A DNA stretch of 64,000 nucleotides, from assembly GCA_020881915.1 (NCBI GenBank), contig JAJFPB010000004.1, positions 2,480,001 to 2,544,000 on the forward strand. Direction: 5' to 3'. Origin of the DNA: Paramyrothecium sp. XJ0827 (Eukaryota > Ascomycota > Sordariomycetes > Hypocreales > Stachybotryaceae). The position numbers and the translations under genes were made by a program. Below, one piece after another: positions 24,487 through 36,490 of this stretch. How positions within the stretch are numbered: the first letter of the stretch is position 1; every line of letters starts with the position of its first letter. The notes under the pieces were generated by a model. The model saw only the letters and a list, made by a program, of their open reading frames with translations, ran no database searches and was not told the origin of the DNA.

Positions 24487-24651
24487 CCCTGGCACTACGA
24501 AAACCTGTTCCCAGGAAACATCATGCTTTGCAATCCCGGCTCGGCCATCGATCCGCAATTACCAGTGACCCCTGCTGGTCGAGCATGGATTGGGTGGATA
24601 GTTGACGGTGACTATTCGTTTGGCCACACACTACCTTAGGTACCTACCTTC

Positions 24652-24669
24652 TACCTACCTAGGTAGGTA
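24652..24669. repeat. Perfect 18-nt palindrome TACCTACCTAGGTAGGTA
   Basis: This self-complementary element sits in a local patch of TACCT/AGGTA units (about 24631-24670), including TACCTTAGGTACCTACC just before it. It belongs to the dispersed TACCT-type motif family seen across the window's spacers. Confidence 0.7.
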
Positions 24670-27420
24670 TCTTGTGACGATGGCACTAAGATCTATCCTA
24701 GGCTCTTGCATCAATGGGATTTGAAAAGAGGAAGGGAGAGAAAGAGACAAGAAGCAGAAGGGCGGCTGGCGCACAACACACAATGCTGTAGCATCGGCGC
24801 CCGCTGTTTGCGGCCTACATGGGCGATTAAGGTGCGAGCCACATCTTGCGACTTGCCAACTAAGTCCCGGGGCTTGGTTTTTGCTCCCCTAGGCGCCATC
24901 TAGGGGCTGCTCAGACCACCACACCCCATTTTCCCCGGTTACTACATTCTGCACCGAATTCTGCACTCAAGCACACGGCCCTTGCCGAGTCGAGAATCGA
25001 AGGCCAAGAACGTCCTGAGAAATAAGTGGCAAGCCGCTAGCTTTCACTGGTCTTCTTGGCACAGGCGAGAACGATGATGGGTAGTAGAGCGGGCAAGCAC
25101 GGCGATTTGAGGACTCGCATGGCAGCAACGGAAAACCAAGAAGACGTTGAGCCTGAACTCACTCGGAATCTTTCCTCCCCCTGCTCCTCCGTCACTCCCG
25201 GAATTGTTGCCCTTGATCGAAGCCATCTTCCCTGCTCAAATAGTCAGATTCCACCGTGACAACGTCTCCCACCATTATCCGGGAAGCAGGCCTGGATTGG
25301 TGCTCTTGGCCGAAGATGATAGGCTGCTTGATCGAGACAAAAGCCCGGCCCTCCTGACATGTACGTGCTTGGTACCTGATCGACTTTCGCATCTTGCTAC
25401 TCGGCCCCAGCCCCTGGCACTACTCATGCGTGTTGGCGACGATCGGGTACATGAACACGACGACTACTGAAGCGAAAGGCTCACAGGAGCATGGAACTGC
25501 AGATCAAGGCCCATAGCCGACGTCACCACGCCGGCGCTCTGCGAGCCGCCATGCCACGACAGGAGGCTTTGTTGCTCGCGAGCGTACCTATCTCTTACTT
25601 CTGGTTCCGGAAACGACGAAGTAGAGCCTTCCATGGCACGAAGCAGCCGAGGTTGCACAATCCGGACAATAAGAAACTGTCGTTCCACCTTGCCTGTCAT
25701 ATGTGGAACGTAAGCACCACGGGCATTTCATGTAAGTCGTCGAACCGAGTGTCTTCCGTCCCTATTACACACTTTCGTTGCGTCAACTTTATCGGCCCAA
25801 CTCGACCCGTCCGCCCATGAGAATGCGCCAGCTTTATTTTAACTTGCAGCAGATGCTGGCCGGGTCTGGAAACGATGCGGCACCTGCAGGAAACGTGCTG
25901 AGCCGCCCTTGCCCGATCCATCGATTTCTGACCATGCTTCCTATTAAATGTAAGGGGATGAGCCAGCAACCATGCGCCGTTTGGTGTGCGTGCGTGCGTG
26001 GAGCTGCATCATTCCCTATCCCTACCGAGCGCAACCACCGTGTCCAGAACCCAAATATCGACTCCACCGGGCTCCGTCCGCGCCCCTCCCAGGCTGATGG
26101 GGCCCGCTAAGAGGCTAGTACAACCATCGGAATACGGTACGGTTCATGCGCTCGTTGCACACGCAAATCTGAGCCCAAGTCTTAGTGGCCATACGGCCAG
26201 GCTCTTCCACATACACCCCTGGGAACAGCCTCTGCTTCTGAACGTTTATTGGAAGCAAAAATAAAATAAAAATCCTAGACTTCGATGAGCGCAGAGAAAC
26301 CGGACCGCCGATGTTTCGTCCGATCGCCAGATCAATTTCGCAACATCGAGGAGGAGTATCCGTGGATCGAACCAGGAACACGGTCAGCGCTGCCAGTGTT
26401 CGTTTTCTGAGACAAGGCACGCCTCGTCAGCCCACCCACATTCTCGCATGTGCTTTGTTCATCTTTCCAAGTTCACAAATACAGGACCAGCATACCTCGT
26501 CTCACTTCTTCGAAAAACCGGCGTGTTCCTCTCCATTGGCTGCTCTCACCAGTCGATTGCTTGCCGGTGTCGAGTATATCTCCGGTCTGTGCCCGTCGTC
26601 CGGTGGACGTCGAGACCAACGTTCCGGGACAGGCAAAGCTTCTTTCCATGTGCAAGCAGCACTGGCGGCGGGCATCACACCCCCCCCCGAGTGCGTCACG
26701 GATGTCGGAGCCAAAACATTTGGTCTTAACCACGCGGCCTGGAACTCAGAAGTCACTTTAAAAACATACCGTACCTACCTCCAGTTGGAACAGTTGTCTC
26801 CCATGACGAAAATGCCGAGCGACAGCCTGTGTTGGTTGTACAGCCTCTGAAAACTGCTCTGAAGGCAGTGGACGGGAGCACATGCCTCGCTGCGAGTGCG
26901 TCTTAGTATTGCATTCTACCTACCCAAGGTAAGGTACGGTGGTAGCTACGAAGATACCTTGGTGGGTGTGAAAGAAGTGAGATCCTGGAGCAGTCGATGA
27001 CAAGCAAACTACCTTACCCTACCTCACATAAAGTAAAGCAGGCAGCTTTCGCAGACCCGGTTGGCCGAGTATTTTTATGTACAGGTACCCATGCACCGTC
27101 CCCTCACCAATATTGCAGCTCGTTAGCGCCCTCCAATTCCCTCCCCCCTGTGAAGCTACGGCTCGCGAAAGCACCTTCAGCATCTGTATCCGCACCGCCG
27201 AAGTATTACACTACCAACCGTGCATTTTCCACCGGTTGGCAATAACAGTCATAGGGACACTCATCACGACCGACGAGGTAGCCCTCCGCATTTTTAGGGT
27301 ATTGGACTGCACTGTCCTGGATTGGGCCGGACAGGACCGGGACCCGGAAGACAGGGGTTCTTGCCAGGCTAATGGGAAGTCCGGCCTGAACAGCGTGGCT
27401 TACGAGATCTGCCCAAGTGC

Positions 27421-28037
27421 GTCCAGCTAATGCCGGCCTAAGGTAGCATATAACACTTTTTTCCCATTCCCTTGCCTTGCCTTGCCTTGCCGCACCTGGG
27501 CTCGCCGTGCCTACCTACTACCGTATGTACCTACCTTACCTTACCTTGCCTTCCAGCGACTACCTGACCTTGGTAGGTGACAGTAGCCTTTCTTTCGTAC
27601 CTACCTTGCCTTACCTTAACCGCCCGGCCCGCTCTCTACCTTACCTCTGCTTCTCGATCCTCCTCATCCCATCCCCCTTCCATCATCGTTCACTCTTCAT
27701 CCTTTGCCTGTCGAGCCTCTTCCTCGACTCTTCTTCACCTTTTCGAACTTCGAGGGCCATCGTTTCCAAACGCCCCTCGACTGCCGCTCGCTCTGTTGCC
27801 CTGCTTCTTGGACCTTTATACCTCTATTTTTATTTTAATTTGCGTGGCCTCCTTTTCCAAGCCTAATCCGTCGCTCGCGAACTCCATCAAAAAGCGCCCA
27901 CCCCCCTGTTTGCTCCAAGCTCCGTCCACCTCCCAGTTACGAGACGACACGCACTTTTTTGCTCTCGATTGCCTGGCTTCAGCTCGCTCGCTGCGTCCTC
28001 GCACTGCCACCGTCATCATCATCTTCAACAACAACAA

Positions 28038-28068
<31 letters not shown>

Positions 28069-28708
28069 GATACTCATTCGTTCACTATACAGCATTCTGT
28101 CCGCTTGACAAACTAAACGCCAATTATTCTTAGCTCCATCATTCTTCTTTGCTGCCGTTGTTATGCAAGCCTGCCGTGAACGCTAGCAGGTGCATTTCTC
28201 TCGAGGTCAATGTGAGTCTCAACTCTCTTTGCTCGCCATGACACATGCCGTGCGCTGCCGGACCAACCACCAAGTTTCATGTCTCAAAATAAACGCCATT
28301 TTGTCCGAGGTCAACTACTGGTCGTCTACCCTCAGCCGCCCGTCCCTTCCTCTCCACAACATTCATTCTGCCGATCCTTTTGTTCATATTCCCCTTCTCT
28401 GCGGCCCTTTATACCTTATCCCTCTGGATGACGCCACGATTACTGACAACTGGGAATCTTGTCATCATGCAGTTATCCGTCGCTATTTGTTGCATCTTGG
28501 CCCATTGACGCGGTCCATCGGCTCGGAGATCTCGCCCAGCGCTTGTTGGTTCCACGAACTTCAATTCCCGTATTCCCTTACGCCCGAATTCTGTACACCG
28601 ATCCACGAAATACCGGGATAATTCTGCTGAACATCTTCCGCTCCCGCTTCTTTCGTCACAGAAGCGCGCGACCATCTTCATTGAAGATCTGCTCTTCTCA
28701 CGGCCTAC
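27421..28708 (+). promoter_or_regulatory. Probable promoter and long pyrimidine-rich leader of the 28709 gene
   Basis: It opens with (CCTTG)x4 at 27470-27489 and four CCTTACCT motifs at 27534-27646. It then turns strongly pyrimidine-rich on the plus strand (27650-28160), as long fungal 5' UTRs often are. (CAA)n followed by (CAT)n lies at about 28026-28068. A 7-codon upstream ORF (ATGCAAGCCTGCCGTGAACG, then CTAG) begins near 28163. The transcription start is not visible; the leader call is inference. Confidence 0.45.
28026..28068 (+). repeat. Trinucleotide repeats (CAA)n then (CAT)n
   Basis: Four CAA units run directly into about ten CAT/ATC units. They lie inside the presumed leader of the downstream gene and can translate as His or Met runs only in unsupported frames. 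Confidence 0.8.
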
Positions 28709-31576
28709 ATGCCTAGATTCTCTGTTGGCTTTAACCGGCGGAAGTCAGCCGCAACCGCGGAAGATTTCCAAAATGCACAGCTAGCAGCACCAGAACAATC
28801 ATCGTTTCGAGTGATCGAGCGGAGCGAGCTTGCAAGCGGCAAGTCTTTCGATGGCGGAGTTAGACTTGCGAGAGCTGCTGGAACAACCCTTCCACGACCC
28901 AACACGATGGTTGATTTGAGCATGGATGATAACATCTTTGCGGATGTGAAAGGCAATCGGTGAGTAGTAAAAGGCACTGTGGTACTAGTCTTTCTACGGC
29001 TATTGGCTACCATGCACCATTTGATATACGGTTTCCGTTTTGTTCTCTAGAATCATACGCTGACCAGGTCTTCCAGGGGAAGTGGTGCCTCAAATACCAC
29101 CAAGGCCACTTCAACTGATGCCTCCTCCCGACATAGCAATGCTTCAACCGCCCCATCGTCCGCAGACATGGGCGGAAACGGACACGACGAGCAACGGAAC
29201 GTTAGGAAACCCCTTCACGAAGTTGCGAGCCGCGCAGCTCCGAAATCGAGTCCCTCAAGCTTTCTCAACCGTGCTGGGCGAACCTTTTCCTTTGGTGGAC
29301 AGAAGAAGAACACGGTCCCCCCACCTGCCAACAATGACCCGCTCCCCGATGTCCCCGCTATCCCTACTATTCAGAAAGAAGATCCTTACGGAAGGTCCCG
29401 GGGTATGACCGCGTCCACGACTAGCACGGCCACCCCACCAAAGCTGGAAGGCTCAAACTTGGACTTGGGCGGTGATTTCGGGTCAATGTTCTCGAGTTTC
29501 GACAAACGAGCGAGCATGGCAACATTGAAGAACGACCTGAATAGCCCAGCGGCTCCGATGGCTTCTAACGCCACCGCCGGCCAACGGTCTCTGACCGCAA
29601 ATCGACAATTTCAACCTGTGCCTTTGAGTCTAGACCGGACCAGCGCCGTAGAGGCCCCCCCACGCTCGTGGAACAGCCAAAATTCAAACGACATCTTGCT
29701 GGAATCGACCGTCACTTCACCGGTGACCGATCGACCTCCCCCTGTACCGCCTCATCATGTACCTCCGGTTTCCAAATCTCCCAGTGCCCCACTCGACAGC
29801 ATCGAGGACGAAGACGCATTGCTGCTCCAGGATGTGGGAGCTGCTAAGAAGTTCTTGTCTTCAGGCAATTCTCACAACAGGTCGGAGCCTATCCGTTACG
29901 TCCTGGAGGAGAGATCCGCGAAGCAAGAGGACAGCATATTTGACGGCAAATTTTCACGCGCCAGTGCGGGAGTTTCGAGGACTAACGCGAGGCCAACGGG
30001 CCCACCTCAGAGCAAGGTCATGACGACCGAGCAGTTTGAGAAATATCGGAAAGACAAGGAGCGCCATACTCCCATTGGACAATCTGGCCAGGTTTCGGAC
30101 AATGACGAGGACGGCGACGAGATCAACTATGACGATGATGAGGATGATGCTGAGAAGTCCAAGCAGCAGGCGAAACAGCGAAAGAAGCAAGAAGCTCACA
30201 TGGCTGTCTACAGACAACAGATGATGAAAGTTACTGGCGAGTCGGCTCCAATGACATCTCCTACATCTGGCCGCCCAAATCTGCCCACCTCACTAAGCGC
30301 TCCACACTTGAGCCAGTTAAAGACACCATCGCCGGACCATACCAATGGTGTATCAGACGAAGAAGAGGACGAGGAAGTGCCATTGGCCATCCTGCAGGCT
30401 CACGGCTTTCCTAACAGGAACCGACCACCTGCGCGACTTAGCGTGATGGGATCCAGCCCGAACCTTCGAGCCAGCATGATGCCTTCGTCCTCAGGGCGAC
30501 CCGGTTCTTCTATGGGCGATACCTCGCAGCAGCGTCATTCGACCCTGCCGGCGTTTGCGCGACATCTGCCGCAAGATCCCTTCGTTGGCGCGAGCATCTC
30601 CAAGCCAGCTGTGAGGGAATCCCTGTCCTTTGCTGGTGGTGTGCCAGCCGGCCCAGCTGCGCAACAATCCACGCCATTGCCACCTGGAGGACTTGTCGGA
30701 GTGATTGCCAATGAAGAACGAAGCCGTGCCATGCGCCGCGGCAGCCCTAATATCGATAACCAGAAGCTTATGGGTACTGGAATGAACGGTGCACAGGGCC
30801 AGAACTTTGATCCTATAGGAGGAATCCCACATCAAATGATGTACGGAATGGCTCAACAAGGTCAAGTGGGCGGCATGCCGGGAATGCCTATGATGCCAAT
30901 GATGCCACAACCAATGCTTACCCCCGGCGACCAAGCGCAAATCCAGATGACGCAGCAAATGCAGCAGTTTATGCAGATGCAAATGCAGTTCATGCAAATG
31001 ATGGCCATGGGCCAAAACGGCAATGCGCCGATGATGCAACAGCCATACGGTAACCCTTCATTAAACCCTTCAGCAGCCGACGTATCCTCCCGTCAGTCGA
31101 TGGTCGGTGATCCCTATGCCGAGCCTCGACGCATGGATGCTGGAATGCGGACAATGAGTATGGTCCAGCCTAGCTCGTCCTCTTTCATTCAACAACCGGG
31201 ATATGCGGGATCGATCCGAGGTGGGCCGATGCCAGGATACACACCCTCGATTGCACCGTCTGAACGGAGCAATGTTGGCTTGCCCGGCAGGTACCGTCCT
31301 GTCTCCCAAGCTCCTGGTGCAGCGTTCGGTGCACCTCCCGTCGTGGCTTCTTCACAACATCAACGCGCCAGCACCATGTCTGGAGCGCTCTCTCTCGCAC
31401 GTTGGGAGGAGACTAAGCGCAAGTCTACAATGAACGTTGTCAGCAAGGGCGGAAACGGCTCCGACGACGATGAGCAAGAAGGATGGGAGAACATGAAGGC
31501 TAAGCGAGAGAAGAAACGATCTCTTTGGAAAAGCAAGAAAAGCCTGGGTAACGATATCAGCGCAATGCTCAGGTGA
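28709..31576 (+). CDS. Fungal protein of unknown function, largely disordered
   Basis: Exons 28709..28959 and 29077..31576, with a 117-nt GT-AG intron, encode 916 residues. I do not recognise a named domain. The protein starts MPRFSVGFNRRKSAATAEDF and is mostly Ser/Pro/Asn-rich. More ordered or conserved-looking islands are FLSSG to RYVLEERSAKQEDSIFDG, MTTEQFEKYRKDKER, an acidic coiled-coil-like stretch with KQQAKQRKKQEAHMAVYRQQ, EVPLAILQAHGFPNRNRPPA and LPAFARHLPQDPFVGASI. Residues about 670-755 form a Met/Gln-rich patch (PMMPMMPQPM, MQQFMQMQMQFMQMM). The C-terminus is basic (MKAKREKKRSLWKSKKSL). The length of the frame and the clean splice make it a real gene. A scaffold or regulatory role is only a guess. 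Confidence 0.85.
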
Positions 31577-32070
31577 GACAGGCGTCTCTTGAGGACGTAT
31601 TTTGAACTGGTGAACATGGTAGAGATTGGTTCAAATGCTCATGCATTTCTGGATATACTCTATATACATATTGGTGGACGCGCGAATTTCGGTTTATCCC
31701 TCTATTTTTTTTGGAAGCAAGACAATCTTGTCGCCCATCTTTGTACATGCTAGAAGAGCAAGTCAATCCTCTGGGCGTCCTAGGCAGATATGTGATGGAA
31801 TTGATGTTGGTCAAGGGCTGCTTGACATGCATGATAGACAAATTATCGAGTCTTAATTGGATACATTAATTGCTTGGACACCGGGTTGATCTATCGGTAC
31901 AACGCAGCCTTCAATTTACTTCACGAGTTCATGGACATGTGTGGCCTCTCTGCAAAATGATGGAAGAAGTAACAGTCTATACCAAATCTTATAACGTTGG
32001 TCACGGTATGCATGGGACACTGCGGTCGTAACACTGGTCAATGCCTTTTCCAAGGAGATCCGACTGGCCT
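31577..32070. other. Convergent 3' flanks (28709 gene and lumazine synthase)
   Basis: A 494-bp spacer, AT-richer than its neighbours, between two stop codons on opposite strands. No gene, repeat or RNA is visible. It should hold both 3' UTRs. Confidence 0.5.
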
Positions 32071-33427
<1,357 letters not shown>

Positions 33428-36400
33428 ATGAGCGACCAAAAAATGCCAATCTCCTTACTCCCTGAAAGCACCACCTCGCTGTTAGGCTCTGCTGTCACAA
33501 TCAGCACGCCCCATGGTCTTGTGAAGGAACTCCTTGACAATGCAATCGATGCTGAGGCCACTTCTGTGGAGATCCTTCTATCTCCAGACACCCTCGAGAA
33601 GATCCAGGTTCGGGACAATGGTCATGGCATCCCTGTCGAAGATTTCGAAGCACTTGGCCGCAGAGCTCACACCAGCAAGCTCACCACCTTTGAGGAACTG
33701 CAGGCCAAGGCTGGAGAGACGCTTGGTTTCCGCGGCGAGGCTCTGGCTGCCGCCAATACAGTCTGTAGTCTCACAGTCACTACGCGAACAGCTAGTGACC
33801 CGGTCGCTTCTCGTCTGCAGTTGAAGTTCAGAGTCGGTGGTACTGAGGACAGACGTCCGATTTCGGCAGCGGTAGGCACGACGGTGTTGGCGACAAAACT
33901 CTTTCACAAAATACCAGTCAGGAAGCAATATCTCCTGAAGCACCGCCAGAAGACGATTGCTGGCGTCAAGTTGTTGTTACAGGCTTACGCCCTGGCCCGA
34001 CCGTACCTCAAGTTGTCCCTCAAGATCCAAGGGGATACCCATGTTGCATGGTCTTATACTCCGCACTCTCCTTGCAGCTTCAAGGATGCCATAATACAAA
34101 TCCTAGGGACTACTGCTGCCACGACTAGCATCTATGTCGACTCCAGCACACTTCAGAACAGTGCAGATCTACAGATGTGTGGTACCATGCCGCGTCGCGA
34201 CTGTGGCGTCTCGAATCTGAAACCTACTGACTGCTTTATATCTGTTGATGCCAGACCAATAACTTCATGTAGGGGAATTGGGAAAAAGTTAACACGTATA
34301 CTGAAAACTCATATGCGCGAGATCACGGATAAATTGGCCGAGACTCATCCGCCCGTGAGCATCTTCTTCCAACTCGACATTCGCTGTGTGCCCGGAACTT
34401 ATGACCCCAATGTCTCCCCGGCGAAAGATGAAATCATATTCAAGGATGAGCAGAAAGTTTTGAACTGTTTTGAAGATCTTTGCAAGATCTTGTACAAAGT
34501 AGGCGGAGAATCCACAGGATCTGTTCAGCAACCCGTCGAGTCGACTACTAGAGGCATCGTTTCTCAACTTGATAAAATGCGGTCACGGAGCCTGGGCTAT
34601 AGTTCCACATCAAACCAGGCTAAAGATGTGTACGGCGATCTACTCAGTTCAAATAATTCTGCGCGTGAGCGCCCCGGTGTTACAAACTCATTCGATTCCG
34701 CAAGCCGCTCAGCACAACCTTCCAGCACCCTAACCGGCCATGGCAGCCACACCAGTCCGGCTCACCCACCCTCGAGTCTTTTGACTCTTCCTGATACTTC
34801 TAACAATCCACCAGGACTGCACAAGCCTGCTAGAACAATTATGCCATCTTTACATTCCCAGAGTGGAAATGCACAGCGCACGGAACAATCTGGATTGGTG
34901 TCAGCGAAAATGAGGACAAAGACGAAAGTGGACATGTCTCGAAAAGACAGCAATACGACCGAGGATGAAGCAGCCATGGGCCTTGTCGATGTGGAGGTCC
35001 CTTGCCTACCTTCAATTGCCCAGCTCGCCGTGACACCCAAGCGTCGGGCATCTGCCTCACGTGGAACCCGTGGAACCATCGACAATTACTTCCAACCGAG
35101 TCGAAATGACTTTCAGATTGCAGTTGATCAAATCCCAACCACGGACAGTTCGCCGTCCCAAAAGCACTTGAATTCATTGATCTCACTATTGCCTGGCCAA
35201 CAAACGCAGACTCGACATTTGCAGCCCCTGAGAGGTTCGGTCCTCAATCAAATACACAATGAACCGGAGTTGAGCGACGAACTATCTGGAAGTGAGCTAG
35301 AAGCCCCCCAGCATTCTAGCACGCCACGTCAGAGTGTTGAGATACTACCACCTCCCAGAGAGTCAAGTACATTAGATGGCGAGCTCATTTGGGTTGGACG
35401 TGGAGGTAGTCTCAGGGATTTAACGCATTTCATGGAGAATAGACGGAGGCAAGGACACCATTATTCATCTCCACCGAAAGCCGCATTCCCAGGTTTGCAG
35501 ACGCCGCCTTCTTCTAACCCGGTGCAAAGTCGACTGGTAAACGTTCCGCTACGCTCATTTCATCCAATTGAGCACATTACAACTCCTCCTCAAGTGACGG
35601 AACAAGGAAGCATTAACGGTGGCCTTGAACTTCCACTTCTTCCTCAGGGAGAGCTGGGGCACAATATGGAGCTTCACAACCACATGCAAAACCGCAACGA
35701 CTTGACTGAACTCACAGGTGACGCAGTATTTGGCGCAGGCTTCCTAGGCGCACGCCAGAAGTCAACTAACTTCCGAGACGTGAAAAGTCATGTTTCCAGC
35801 AAGAGCCAAGCTGCTCAGATCAGACATACACAAGCTCCGCCCAGAAGGCAGAGGCAGGTTACAGCAAGAACATTGTGTAGTCCATACACTCCCGTGACGA
35901 ATACCGCATCCGGGGCTCAATCAGCTCAACATTACTCTCATGCTCTTCAAACTGTGCTTATGAAAACACCACCTCCACAGGGCAATGTCACGCCTGAATC
36001 TGTGTTCCGCAATCAAGTAGACATAATGTATATGAACGAGCAACCACCCCCCCTGACACATCGGCAATTACAAACCGAGAGTGCTCAATTCCGGCAAGCA
36101 AACGACCGCAGGGATCCACGGCCATTTCTAATTCAGACGGAGAATTCGACGGAAGGGCGAGAAATACCCCACAGGCGTCCATCGGGCACTCTGCCACTCG
36201 AAAGTGTGCCAGATCATGAACAACTCCATGACATTGCAATGAGAGTACAGCTGCGAATACATCAGTTGCAGAAGCTAATCCACCGCATGGCCCAGTCTAC
36301 ATCGCTACTGACACCCGAAGTTGAGGGCTCTTCTTTGCATTTCAATGACATGGCAACAGTCCTTGAATTGGAAGTAGAGCTGAAGAAGGTCGTAGAGGCA

Positions 36401-36490
36401 TGGATGAAGGCGGCAGGACTAGGATTCGAAGTGCAATTTACATTGAAGAGGAGCGCGAAGGGCAAACGTAAGGCTGGTGCAATGTCTTGA
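33428..36490 (+). CDS. MutL-family mismatch-repair ATPase (Mlh2/PMS1-like)
   Basis: MutL homologues act with Mlh1 in mismatch repair and meiotic recombination. The single exon encodes 1020 residues. The N-terminal GHKL ATPase is complete: LVKELLDNAIDAEATSVEI (catalytic Glu34, Asn38), DNGHGI (63-68), LGFRGEALAAAN (99-110), followed by IPVRKQYLLKH and the transducer domain with VDARPI and the conserved NVSPAKDEIIF. Residues about 370-900 are disordered. The C-terminus is short, and I find no endonuclease motif of the DQHAxxE type that marks Pms1 and Mlh3 nucleases. That absence points to the Mlh2 (human PMS1) class. Length is above that of yeast Mlh2. The ATPase-family call is secure; the subfamily is inferred. 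Confidence 0.9.
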   Translation: MSDQKMPISLLPESTTSLLGSAVTISTPHGLVKELLDNAIDAEATSVEILLSPDTLEKIQVRDNGHGIPVEDFEALGRRAHTSKLTTFEELQAKAGETLGFRGEALAAANTVCSLTVTTRTASDPVASRLQLKFRVGGTEDRRPISAAVGTTVLATKLFHKIPVRKQYLLKHRQKTIAGVKLLLQAYALARPYLKLSLKIQGDTHVAWSYTPHSPCSFKDAIIQILGTTAATTSIYVDSSTLQNSADLQMCGTMPRRDCGVSNLKPTDCFISVDARPITSCRGIGKKLTRILKTHMREITDKLAETHPPVSIFFQLDIRCVPGTYDPNVSPAKDEIIFKDEQKVLNCFEDLCKILYKVGGESTGSVQQPVESTTRGIVSQLDKMRSRSLGYSSTSNQAKDVYGDLLSSNNSARERPGVTNSFDSASRSAQPSSTLTGHGSHTSPAHPPSSLLTLPDTSNNPPGLHKPARTIMPSLHSQSGNAQRTEQSGLVSAKMRTKTKVDMSRKDSNTTEDEAAMGLVDVEVPCLPSIAQLAVTPKRRASASRGTRGTIDNYFQPSRNDFQIAVDQIPTTDSSPSQKHLNSLISLLPGQQTQTRHLQPLRGSVLNQIHNEPELSDELSGSELEAPQHSSTPRQSVEILPPPRESSTLDGELIWVGRGGSLRDLTHFMENRRRQGHHYSSPPKAAFPGLQTPPSSNPVQSRLVNVPLRSFHPIEHITTPPQVTEQGSINGGLELPLLPQGELGHNMELHNHMQNRNDLTELTGDAVFGAGFLGARQKSTNFRDVKSHVSSKSQAAQIRHTQAPPRRQRQVTARTLCSPYTPVTNTASGAQSAQHYSHALQTVLMKTPPPQGNVTPESVFRNQVDIMYMNEQPPPLTHRQLQTESAQFRQANDRRDPRPFLIQTENSTEGREIPHRRPSGTLPLESVPDHEQLHDIAMRVQLRIHQLQKLIHRMAQSTSLLTPEVEGSSLHFNDMATVLELEVELKKVVEAWMKAAGLGFEVQFTLKRSAKGKRKAGAMS

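Larger units (their letters stand above)
21903..27420. other. Gene-poor region
   Basis: About 5.5 kb without a supportable gene. It begins with the CDF promoter, including a pyrimidine-rich tract at about 22156-22214. Beyond that it holds scattered TACCT/AGGTAAGG motifs, a 34-A run and a perfect 18-nt palindrome. Frames such as 26311-26850 look like chance. No tRNA, 5S rRNA or transposon motif was recognised. Confidence 0.5.

Noticed and set aside
26353..26385. tRNA-like GGTTCGATCC on the minus strand
   Set aside because: The flanks form a simple hairpin (CCGTG/CACGG), but there is no acceptor, D or anticodon arm in register.
26311..26850. 179-codon plus-strand frame
   Set aside because: No family features; it ends near TACCT repeats and has shadow frames of similar length in all phases.
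30491..31039. His/Leu-rich minus-strand frame
   Set aside because: Reverse translation of the Met/Gln-rich region of the 28709 gene; the histidines come from complementary CAT codons.
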